NCBI RefSeq assembly: GCF_024158125.1
Contig: NZ_JAMZFT010000001.1
Location: 806,001-870,000, forward strand
Length of the DNA: 64,000 bases
Direction of reading: 5' to 3'
Origin: Futiania mangrovi
GTDB lineage: Bacteria; Pseudomonadota; Alphaproteobacteria; Futianiales; Futianiaceae
Shown here: positions 26,401 through 33,205 of the stretch, piece by piece
How positions within the stretch are numbered: the first letter of the stretch is position 1
How the letters are laid out: each line of letters begins with the position of its first letter
Notes under the pieces: model-generated
Told to the model about the DNA's origin: nothing
Databases searched by the model: none
The model's input: only the letters and a program-made list of their open reading frames with translations
Program-made: the position numbers and the translations under genes

Positions 26401-27791
26401 CGGGACTGACGGCCAGGGCGGGGGAGGCAGCACCCGTGCGCGGGCGGCTTTCGCTGCCGCTCGTCCCCGGGCGCAGAGGTCCGGTGCCTGTTGTCGTGCC
26501 GAAGGGGGCGGAGATCGACGGAGCGCTCGACTGGCAAGGCGACGTCGCGCCGCTGTGGGCGCTTGCCCCCCTGCCGGACCATATCCTCGAGGGGCAGGGC
26601 GTCATCGACCTGAAAGTGGCGGGCAGCATCGAGACACCGCGGGTTTCCGGTCAGGTGCGTCTGGCCGACGGAGTCTACGAGAACCTCGTCTCGGGCACCT
26701 ATCTGGCGGACCTGCGGCTCGAGACCGACCTTGCCGGTACCGATGCCGTATCGTGGCGGCTGACGGGAACCGACGGCGCGAAGGGCCGCGTCGAGGGGGA
26801 GGGGCGCCTGACACTCGGCGGGGAGGAGGTTTTCACCCTCGACACCGGTCTCCGGTTCGACAATGCGCTTCTGGTGCGCCGGGACGAGGCCGTGGCGCAG
26901 ATGACGGGGGAGGTGCGCGCTTCGGGCGACGGGCGCGAGCTGGCCGTGACCGGCAGGCTTGCCGCCGACTTCGTGGAAGTGCGTCTGCTGAACAAGCTTC
27001 CGCCCAGCATCGTCACGCTGGACGTGCGCTTCCCCGGCGATCCGCCCGAGGCAGAGGGCCGTGCCCGCCAGGACCGTGCCATCCGCGTGCCGCTCGATAT
27101 CGCCGTGGAGATGCCCCAGCGGGTGTTCGTCCGCGGGCGCGGGCTCGAAAGTGAGTGGGGCGGGGCGCTGAAGATCGGTGGCACCGCTGCGGCGCCCCGC
27201 GTCGTCGGCACGATCGAGGCGCGCCGCGGCTATCTCGACTTCATCGGGCGCAGCTTCGAGATCGAGCGGGGCGAAGTGCGCTTCTCGGGCGCGACCCCGC
27301 CGTCGCCCGCCGTGGATCTTGTGCTGACCCGGGAGGCGAACGACGTGACGGGCCGGATCGAGATCTTCGGCACCGCGACCGCGCCGGAAATCGCGTTTTC
27401 CTCCACCCCCGGCCTGCCGGAGGACGAGGTGCTGCCCCGGGTCCTGTTCGGCAAGTCGGCACAGTCCATGAGCGCGCTGGAGGCGCTGCAGCTTGCCTCG
27501 GGCGTGGCCACGTTGCTGTCTGGGGAGGCGGGGGTGATCGACAGCCTTCGCGGCGCGCTGGGAGTGGACGTGCTGCGGGTCGAGGGCGGCGAGGCCGAAG
27601 GCGAGGCGGCAAGCGTCTCGGTCGGGAGCTATGTCGCCGAAGGCGTGTTCGTCGGCACCAAGCAGCCGCTCGACGGGCGCGGCGGTTCGGTGCTCGTCGA
27701 GGTGGAGATCACCGACCGGATCACGGTTGACACCGAGGTGGGCCAGGAGGGCAACACCAGCGCCGGCGTCAACTGGCGCTACGACTATTGA
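23445..27791 (+). CDS. tamB: Translocation and assembly module protein TamB (AsmA-like, DUF490)
   Basis: A 1448-residue protein: a single N-terminal signal/anchor (about residues 1-25), a very long beta-strand-rich periplasmic body of repeating short strands, and the conserved C-terminal TamB domain (about 1080-1448) with GTIEARRGYLDFIGRSFEI and EVLPRVLFGKS. It spans the periplasm as a hydrophobic groove thought to carry phospholipids to the outer membrane, docking on TamA. It is translationally coupled to tamA by a one-base overlap. Length is typical of the family. A very long open frame on the opposite strand here is a GC-bias artefact. Confidence 0.93.
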   Translation: MRHAAILLALVGMLLLPAGPSAAFLSFEGVTNSFIQFVIRQINVPGEFELTVGNLIEGEDGFTTLEGFSVADREGVWLSAERVALDWSPSALLRGEINLSLLRLEDVDLKRLPVTGDAPENGGGDEAAGGIRWPRAPLGVEIAELVLTRLTVADTILPEAATLTAAGAFRDIGDVQSIRLEAERTDGVGATLDLDMTRDFVADTLKARVRFAEPQGGLVARLVGLPDAPAVSLALDADGPPTDWGGALAASVEGYGAVDGTASAAWAGPLSVAADVTLTPGDRLAPEIAAAIGQAAHLDIAAREGGDGRVALERARFRLAAGRLDARGDFARTLNDIAIDMRADVPEEGARLLDPFLAPATVKGAGLDIAVRGSAAAPRFSVQGRVEEVATPDAAAASLDLDARVAVSGGAVEGDASLVARGPGLAGRPDLTALLGPEIAVEAEGRYAAGIAEVARFSVASRVVEARGEGRFDTGAGEASGRLRIAATDLAPLAAFAGQDLRGGATLTADVRRARLDGALDADVQLAGRGLDSADALIAAVLAGRVDAVATVRTDDARVVRLSPARIETGALTATAEGEADLEAQRGDLDYTLSVPDVAGIAGAAGADARGALSAEGRVRGPLLAPAAVGEVRLAEARINGAQLGRVSLAHDVAMEDGGPRGSVRLEVAGSQLGDGAGEARFRTVDGVLDLARIEASLLGLAASGKARVPLDGRPATGSLALTARDLGGVGRLAGLDLAGTGRADLQLAANGRAQAARVVVDARDVRSGAAEIAGLRAAMRVGDVGTMSGIDAVVTADSVSLPRAGFSRVTASADGPLAGLVWEVAADGRTSAPVAAPLLVSGGGTADLAGDAPRVEVRRLDVRYAEEHFALADALDVRLGGGQTRLEGLDLLAAEGRIQGQLSAGARAIAADLALEGVPLRLVRAASGRTGLAGTLSGRVDVRTGGRDAGGTVRLATDGLSAGGAGDGGLDLALEADWDGRMLGAGLTARAGEAAPVRGRLSLPLVPGRRGPVPVVVPKGAEIDGALDWQGDVAPLWALAPLPDHILEGQGVIDLKVAGSIETPRVSGQVRLADGVYENLVSGTYLADLRLETDLAGTDAVSWRLTGTDGAKGRVEGEGRLTLGGEEVFTLDTGLRFDNALLVRRDEAVAQMTGEVRASGDGRELAVTGRLAADFVEVRLLNKLPPSIVTLDVRFPGDPPEAEGRARQDRAIRVPLDIAVEMPQRVFVRGRGLESEWGGALKIGGTAAAPRVVGTIEARRGYLDFIGRSFEIERGEVRFSGATPPSPAVDLVLTREANDVTGRIEIFGTATAPEIAFSSTPGLPEDEVLPRVLFGKSAQSMSALEALQLASGVATLLSGEAGVIDSLRGALGVDVLRVEGGEAEGEAASVSVGSYVAEGVFVGTKQPLDGRGGSVLVEVEITDRITVDTEVGQEGNTSAGVNWRYDY

Positions 27792-27822
27792 GCGTGCCCG
27801 CCCGTCCGCAGCGGCCCTGCCG

Positions 27823-28623
27823 TCAGCGCCCCTTGTAGACCGGCGGCCGCTTGGCCAGGAAGGCGGCGACGCCCTCGGCGAAATCGTCCGTGTTGCCCGC
27901 GGACTTCTGGGCCACCCGCTCGTGATGAAGCTGCGCTTCGTAGCCGTTCTCGAGGCTCGCCCAATAGGCCTTGCGGATCAGCCCCAGTGCAACGGTCGGC
28001 CCCGCGGCAAGCTGGCGGGCGAGTGCGGTTGCCTCCTCCCGCAGCCGCGCATCCGGCACGACGCGCGTGACGAGGCCCCATTCGCGGGCGGTCCCGGCGG
28101 GCAGCTTTTCCCCCAGCATCGAAAGCTCCAGCGCGCGCGCCCGTCCGACGAGGCGCGGCAGAAGCCACGTCGCCCCGCCGTCGGGGACGAGGCCGATGTG
28201 CCGGAACGCCTGCAGGAAATAGGCGCTTTCGGCGGCGATCACGATGTCGCCCATCAGCGCGAAGCTCATGCCCACACCGGCGGCGGCCCCGTTGACCGCG
28301 GTGACGACTGGCATCGGCAGGTCGCGCAGCCTGAGCATGAGGGGATTGTAACAGCGTTCCAGCACCTGGCCGACGTCGCGGCTGCCGTCGGGGCCGGGCG
28401 CGATGAGACTGGCGTCGGAGAGATCGGCGCCCGCGCAGAACCCGCGGCCCTCCCCCGTCAGCAGCAGACAACGCACGCCTGCCGCGGGGTCGGCGATCTG
28501 CCTGAGCGCCTGATCGAGGTCGTCGAGCATCTGGCGGTTGACCGCGTTCATCGCCTGCGGGCGGTTGAAGGCGAGCACGGCGAGGCCGTCCTCGATGGCG
28601 AGCGTCAGCGTGGAATAGGTCAT
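27823..28623 (-). CDS. Enoyl-CoA hydratase/isomerase family protein (PaaG-like)
   Basis: A 266-residue crotonase-fold enzyme. The CoA-binding and oxyanion residues lie in GRGFCAGADLSD and NGAAAGVGMSFALMGD. The second catalytic position is Asp in GLVPDGGATWLLPRLVG rather than the Glu of true hydratases, which is the pattern of PaaG-type isomerases and related decarboxylases. It could take part in phenylacetate degradation or general beta-oxidation, but no other pathway genes are nearby. The start at 28623 is the ATG that begins the fold (MTYSTLTLAIEDG). It lies downstream of the diguanylate cyclase gene on the same strand. Confidence 0.9.
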   Translation of the reverse strand: MTYSTLTLAIEDGLAVLAFNRPQAMNAVNRQMLDDLDQALRQIADPAAGVRCLLLTGEGRGFCAGADLSDASLIAPGPDGSRDVGQVLERCYNPLMLRLRDLPMPVVTAVNGAAAGVGMSFALMGDIVIAAESAYFLQAFRHIGLVPDGGATWLLPRLVGRARALELSMLGEKLPAGTAREWGLVTRVVPDARLREEATALARQLAAGPTVALGLIRKAYWASLENGYEAQLHHERVAQKSAGNTDDFAEGVAAFLAKRPPVYKGR

Positions 28624-28717
28624 GGCCGCGGCGTTCCCCCTTGCGTGGCCGCAAGGGTGCGGGCAAGCGCGCCGGGCGGTCAAGCAGGGACGGGGGCAGA
28701 TACCTGCGAAGGCCGGC

Positions 28718-29806
28718 TCAGGCGGCGCCCCGGACCGATGCGGAAGCCGGGGGCGGAACGGTCGCGTCCTGGCCCAGTTCGTCCTCGCCGACGGTGATGT
28801 TGCGGCCGCGCATCTTCGCCACGCGCAGGGCACGCTCGGCCCGCTGCAGCATGTCGCCCATCCGTTCGCCCGCGTGGTACTCGACCGCGCCGAAGGACAT
28901 GGTGATACGCCCCAGGGTCTCGCCGGTCGATTTCTTGACGATCTTCTTGCGTTCGACGGTCTGGCGGATGTGGTTGGCGACGATGCGCGCACCCTTCAGC
29001 CCCGTCTGCGGGAAGATCACCGCGAATTCCTCGCCGCCGAAGCGTGCGGCGATGTCGCGGCCCTTCACGTTCTCGCTGAGACAGCCGCCGACGAGCCGCA
29101 GTACCTGGTCGCCGGTCAGGTGGCCCCAGGTCTCGTTGAAGGCGTTGAAATGGTCGATGTCGCCAAGGATCAGAGACAGCTGCTGCTTGTTCTCGACGGC
29201 CTCGCGCACGGCGCGCTGCAGCTTTTCCTCGAAATAGTGACGGTTGGCAAGGCCGGTCAGGGTATCGGTGGTGGCCTCGCGCTTCGTTGTCTCCAGCGTG
29301 TCCCGCAGGCGCTTGATCTCGGTGACGGAGGTCTCGAGTTCGGTTTCGAGCGCGCGCGACTTGGCTTCCATCTTGCGGGACGCATCGACGAGGCGGGCGA
29401 CCACGGTGCGCAGGGCGGCAGGGTCCGTTTCCCCCTCCACCGAGCTTGTCACGCCTTCCAGCGCATTGCTGAACGCATTGGAATCGTGAGCCGCCCGCTC
29501 GAGGTGCTCGACGATCCGGTCGATGTGCCCGGCCATCTGCTCCGAGGCCTGCTCGATCGCCTCGTTTGTCGCATGGCGGCCGCAATACTGGCGCCACAGC
29601 GTCTCCGAGACCTCGCCGGTGATGGCGTTGCCGTTCTTCTGCAGGTGGTTGTCGATGGCCCGCGTCAGGTCGGCATTGGTGCCGGCGGCATAGGTGTACC
29701 ACACCTCGTAATGGACCGGGTGCGGATCGATGCCGAACCGTGCCATCAGGGCCATTGCCCGCGAGCAATAATCGACCGTCTTGCCGATTTCGTCGATGTC
29801 CGTCAC
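28718..29806 (-). CDS. Diguanylate cyclase (GGDEF)
   Basis: A 362-residue soluble protein. The first 110 residues are a conserved helical input domain (HYEVWYTYAAGTNADLT) found in front of many alphaproteobacterial GGDEF proteins. A coiled coil (about 125-190) leads into the GGDEF domain with active-site GGEEF (RFGGEEFAVIFP). The usual inhibitory RxxD site is altered to KGRD, so product inhibition may be weak. It makes the second messenger c-di-GMP from two GTP. No EAL domain is present. It sits downstream of the helicase gene, 103 bp apart. Confidence 0.92.
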   Translation of the reverse strand: MTDIDEIGKTVDYCSRAMALMARFGIDPHPVHYEVWYTYAAGTNADLTRAIDNHLQKNGNAITGEVSETLWRQYCGRHATNEAIEQASEQMAGHIDRIVEHLERAAHDSNAFSNALEGVTSSVEGETDPAALRTVVARLVDASRKMEAKSRALETELETSVTEIKRLRDTLETTKREATTDTLTGLANRHYFEEKLQRAVREAVENKQQLSLILGDIDHFNAFNETWGHLTGDQVLRLVGGCLSENVKGRDIAARFGGEEFAVIFPQTGLKGARIVANHIRQTVERKKIVKKSTGETLGRITMSFGAVEYHAGERMGDMLQRAERALRVAKMRGRNITVGEDELGQDATVPPPASASVRGAA

Positions 29807-29821
29807 CGCCAGCCTCGTTGA

Positions 29822-29889
29822 TCATGACAGATTGCAGTGCAACTGCACGTCATGAGTGTGGAGGTGCGTTGGTAAAGAATGCCTTTACC
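29822..29889. repeat. Nested inverted repeats between the helicase and the diguanylate cyclase
   Basis: TCATGAC (29822-29828) pairs with GTCATGA (29849-29855), enclosing GCAGT-GCA-ACTGC (29834-29846). A separate hairpin GGTAAAG-AATGC-CTTTACC occupies 29871-29889. The latter could be a helicase terminator, although no T-run follows on either strand. The former is placed just upstream of the cyclase start and could be an operator. Confidence 0.45.
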
Positions 29890-29909
29890 GTGCGCGGCGG
29901 TTCATCCGC

Positions 29910-31631
29910 TCAGCTTTCGCTGGCAGCGTCGGCAGCCTTCTTCGTGCGCCGGGCAGCAGGCTTGCGCGCGGGAGCCTTCTTCTTCGCGGCGGGTGCGGTG
30001 TCGTCGCCGGCGGCCGCGGGTGCTTCCGCCCCCTCTGCCTTCGCGGCCTTTGCGGGCTTGGCCGCCTTGGCGCGGGACGGCTTGGCTGCCTTCGCAGATG
30101 CCGTCCGTGCCGGCGCCGCCTTCTCCGCAGGCTTCTCCTTCTCCGAAGACGCGGTCGGGAAGACGGGCCGCAGCAGGAAGTCCGGAACGTGGTCGCCCAG
30201 ACCCTTCACCGGTTCGTCGCGGTCGCGGTCGCGGTCACGGCCGCGGTCGCGGTCGCGCCCACGATCGCGCCGGTCGCCCTTGCGGTCCTGCTGCCGGTCC
30301 TGCTGCGTGGGCGCCTCGCGCCGGGGCTCGCGCGCAGCGGGTGCCGCCTCCTCCCGCGGTTCCGGCTGCCGGGCGGGTGCAGCGGTGTCCTGGACGGGCT
30401 TGCTGCCTTCGCCCCTGCGGCCCTTGCGCCGGTCCTTGCCCTTGTCGGCGCTCTTCTCGGCAGGCGTCTCGCCGGCGGGGGAGGGCTCTTGTCCGGCGGC
30501 CTTGTGCGCCGGGGCGGGTTTGCTGCCCTCGCGCGGGATCTCGCGCTGGATCAGCTTCTCGATACGGTCGACGTACTTCGCCTCGTCCTCGGTCGCGATG
30601 GTGATCGCCTTGCCGGACTTTCCCGCCCGGCCGGTGCGGCCGATGCGGTGGACGTAGTCCTCCGGGTGGATCGGGACGTCGTAGTTGACGACATGGCTCA
30701 CCGCCGGGATGTCGAGGCCGCGCGCGGCCACGTCGCTGGCCACAAGGATCTGGATCTGGTCGGTCTTGAACTGGTCGAGCACCTTCATCCGCACGCTCTG
30801 GTCGAGGTCGCCATGAAGCGCGCCGGCGGTGAAGCCGGCCTTCTCCAGCGACTTGGCCAGCGTGCCGACATCGCGCTTGCGGTTGCAGAAGACGATGGCG
30901 TTCTTCACGTCCTCCGCCTTCAGCGCCTCGATCAGCTTGCCACGCTTGGCGGTGCGCGTCGTCTGGATGAGCGACTGGGCGACCGTTTCCGCGGTCGTGG
31001 AGGCGCGCGCCACCTCGATCTTCACCGGGTTCGTCAGGAAGGCGGAGGTGATGCGCTGGATCTCCGGCGGCATGGTCGCGGAGAAGAACAGCGTCTGGCG
31101 CGTGAAGGGGGTCAGCTTGCAGATGCGCTCGACATCCGGGATGAAGCCCATGTCGAGCATCCGGTCCGCCTCGTCCACGACGAGAACCTGCACACCCGTC
31201 AGCAGGACCTTGCCGCGCTCGAAATGGTCGAGCAGGCGGCCGGGCGTGGCGATCAGCACGTCGACGCCGCGGTTCAGCTTGGCTTCCTGGTCGGCGAAGG
31301 ACACGCCGCCGATGAGAAGCGCCATGGTCAGCTTGAGGTGCTTGCCGTAGACCTCGAACGATTCTGCGACCTGGGCGGCCAGTTCCCGCGTCGGCTCCAG
31401 GATCAGCGTGCGCGGCATGCGTGCCTTGGAGCGGCCCTGCGCGAGGATCGTCAGCATCGGCAGCGTGAAGGATGCGGTCTTGCCCGTGCCCGTCTGGGCG
31501 ATGCCCAGAACGTCGCGGCCGGCGATCACCTGGGGGATCGCCTGCTCCTGGATGGGGGTGGGCTTTTCGTACCCGGCCTCGCGGACCGCGCGAAGAACCT
31601 CGGGGTGGAGGCCGAGAGTGTCGAAACTCAT
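29910..31631 (-). CDS. DEAD-box RNA helicase (RhlE-like)
   Basis: A 573-residue ATP-dependent RNA helicase. The motifs appear in order: Q motif (EKPTPIQEQAIP), motif I AQTGTGKT, PTRELAAQ, VDEADRMLD (DEAD), SAT (FFSATMP), and VI HRIGRTGRAG. The core covers about residues 1-375. The C-terminal 200 residues are low-complexity, with an Arg-Asp repeat block (RDRDRGRDRDRDRDEP) and a Lys/Ala-rich end (KKKAPARKPAARRTKKA), typical RNA-binding tails. It remodels structured RNA, for example in ribosome assembly or cold growth. The start at 31631 gives the canonical MSFDTLGL beginning. A good -35/-10 pair lies about 120-145 bp upstream. Confidence 0.93.
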   Translation of the reverse strand: MSFDTLGLHPEVLRAVREAGYEKPTPIQEQAIPQVIAGRDVLGIAQTGTGKTASFTLPMLTILAQGRSKARMPRTLILEPTRELAAQVAESFEVYGKHLKLTMALLIGGVSFADQEAKLNRGVDVLIATPGRLLDHFERGKVLLTGVQVLVVDEADRMLDMGFIPDVERICKLTPFTRQTLFFSATMPPEIQRITSAFLTNPVKIEVARASTTAETVAQSLIQTTRTAKRGKLIEALKAEDVKNAIVFCNRKRDVGTLAKSLEKAGFTAGALHGDLDQSVRMKVLDQFKTDQIQILVASDVAARGLDIPAVSHVVNYDVPIHPEDYVHRIGRTGRAGKSGKAITIATEDEAKYVDRIEKLIQREIPREGSKPAPAHKAAGQEPSPAGETPAEKSADKGKDRRKGRRGEGSKPVQDTAAPARQPEPREEAAPAAREPRREAPTQQDRQQDRKGDRRDRGRDRDRGRDRDRDRDEPVKGLGDHVPDFLLRPVFPTASSEKEKPAEKAAPARTASAKAAKPSRAKAAKPAKAAKAEGAEAPAAAGDDTAPAAKKKAPARKPAARRTKKAADAASES

Positions 31632-31750
31632 GTGGGTCTTACGTGCTCCATGCGCCGCCCCGGACATTCCGGGGAACTGGTCGTCGGTCCAGGCGGCAGA
31701 TCCGGCGCGCGCGACGATTGCCTCCGGATCTCTCCGGCTGAACCGCCCGC

Positions 31751-31778
31751 ACCATATTGCTTTTCCCTATATTGTCAA
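31751..31778 (-). promoter_or_regulatory. Sigma-70-type promoter of the helicase gene
   Basis: On the minus strand, a perfect -35 TTGACA (31778-31773) and TATGGT (31756-31751) are separated by 16 bp in a locally AT-rich patch. Transcription would start near 31744, giving a leader of about 110 nt before the helicase ATG, long enough for post-transcriptional control. Confidence 0.55.
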
Positions 31779-31871
31779 ATCGTTCCAATCTTGCGCCCAA
31801 GTTGCGGGTTGACCGGCCCCGGAATTCGGTGTCTGCGTTGCCCGCCACAGGACATGAACGGACTATTCGGG

Positions 31872-32570
31872 ATGGATCGACAGAACCTTGTGCTGGTGCC
31901 CGGCCTGATCTGCACGGACGCACTCTATGCGCCGCAGATCGATGCGCTCTCGCCCTATGCCGACATCATGGTGGCGGACCACCGCCGCCACGACAGCATG
32001 GCCGCGATCGCCGCCGCGATCCTGGAGGAGGCGCCGCGCTTCTTCGCGCTGGGGGGCTTGTCCATGGGCGGCTACATCGCCTTCGAGATCATGCGCCAGG
32101 CGCCGGAGCGGGTGACGAAGCTCGCTCTCATGGACACATCCGCCCGGCCCGACACCGACGAGCAGCGCAAACGCCGCGCCGGCCTGATCGACCAGGCCGA
32201 CCACGGGAAGTTCAAGGGCGTCACCCGCGGGCTCCTGCCGCTCTTCATCCACGAGGACCGGCTGCACGATGCCCCGCTGGTCGAGACGATCATGCAGATG
32301 GCGAAGGACACCGGCCGCGAGGCGTTCAAGCGGCAGCAGACCGCGATCATGGGCCGCGCCGACAGCCGCCCGCTGCTGCCGTCGATCCAGTGCCCGACAG
32401 TCGTCGTCTGCGGCCGGCAGGATGCGCTGACGCCGCTGTCGCTGGCCGAGGAGATGGCGGACGCCATCCCCACGGCGCGGCTGGAGATCGTCGAGGACTG
32501 CGGCCACCTGCCGACGCTGGAGCGGCCGGAGGCGGTGAACGCCATCCTCAAGGACTGGCTGGTCGGCTGA
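31872..32570 (+). CDS. Alpha/beta hydrolase
   Basis: A 232-residue alpha/beta-hydrolase-fold protein. It has the early strand and oxyanion region LVLVPGLICTD, nucleophile Ser in LGGLSMGGYIAF, acid Asp in VCGRQDALTP and His in EDCGHLPTLERPE. It has a small cap region. An in-frame ATG at 31854 is an alternative start. It is divergent from the helicase and convergent with a lipoprotein gene. The substrate is unknown; the family includes esterases and MenH- or PcaD-like enzymes. Confidence 0.85.
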   Translation: MDRQNLVLVPGLICTDALYAPQIDALSPYADIMVADHRRHDSMAAIAAAILEEAPRFFALGGLSMGGYIAFEIMRQAPERVTKLALMDTSARPDTDEQRKRRAGLIDQADHGKFKGVTRGLLPLFIHEDRLHDAPLVETIMQMAKDTGREAFKRQQTAIMGRADSRPLLPSIQCPTVVVCGRQDALTPLSLAEEMADAIPTARLEIVEDCGHLPTLERPEAVNAILKDWLVG

Positions 32571-32591
32571 TCCCCGTCAGGGGTGTCGCCT

Positions 32592-33125
32592 TCAGTCGTT
32601 CCACTCCCGCCCGTCAAGCTCGATATGCGGATTGACCGCGGGCATCATCGCCACGAACACGTCGCGCATGCTCTGCGCGTAGCCGGGCGCGCCAGGACCG
32701 GGAACGGCGCTGTTGGTCACCATACCGTGCGCATAGGCGAACCCGCCGTAGCACAGCACGGCCGTCACCTTCAGCCCGCCGTCGCGGGCCGCCACCGGCG
32801 CATCGCCGAGGCAGATCGATTTCTCGTTGGCGGGCCGCGCCGGGTTGAACACCAGGACGAGGCGGTTCTTGACCGTGCCGGGCTCGACGGGGCGGAGGCC
32901 CGCGCCGCCCACATAGGCCGGAAGCGTCAACCCTTGCGTGGCCGCAACCGGGTCTGCGCCGATCACCTCGGTCGGCATGCCGCCGACGGACGCCGTCCTC
33001 ACCAGGCCCGGCGAATAGAAGGTGTCCCAGTCGACCCGGCTGACCGTCGACATGCCTGCACATCCTGCGAGAAATGCACCGCCAGCCACGGCCAGAACCG
33101 CCGACCTGATCCCCGACATGCCCAT
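32592..33125 (-). CDS. Predicted lipoprotein of unknown function
   Basis: A 177-residue protein with a lipoprotein signal peptide (lipobox LAGC, Cys about residue 22). The mature protein is small and Gly/Ala/Pro-rich, with two further Cys residues (ICLGDAP and VLCYGG) that could form a disulfide. I do not recognise the family. The ribosome binding site GGGAGAGG precedes the ATG at 33125. It is on the same strand as parE but 80 bp downstream of its stop, and convergent with the hydrolase. Confidence 0.7.
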   Translation of the reverse strand: MGMSGIRSAVLAVAGGAFLAGCAGMSTVSRVDWDTFYSPGLVRTASVGGMPTEVIGADPVAATQGLTLPAYVGGAGLRPVEPGTVKNRLVLVFNPARPANEKSICLGDAPVAARDGGLKVTAVLCYGGFAYAHGMVTNSAVPGPGAPGYAQSMRDVFVAMMPAVNPHIELDGREWND

Positions 33126-33205
33126 GTTCGCCTCTCCCGCCTGAAAAGCGTTGGTGTTCCCGTTTCAGCGAATATGGGAGCACGCAAGCGTCTTGGGGAG
33201 AGGGG

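Noticed and set aside
23418-26582. Over 1000-codon open frame on the minus strand opposite tamB
   Set aside because: Very high G+C makes antisense stop codons rare. The frame has no domain pattern, is Arg/Pro-rich, and lies wholly opposite a full-length TamB with clear C-terminal motifs.
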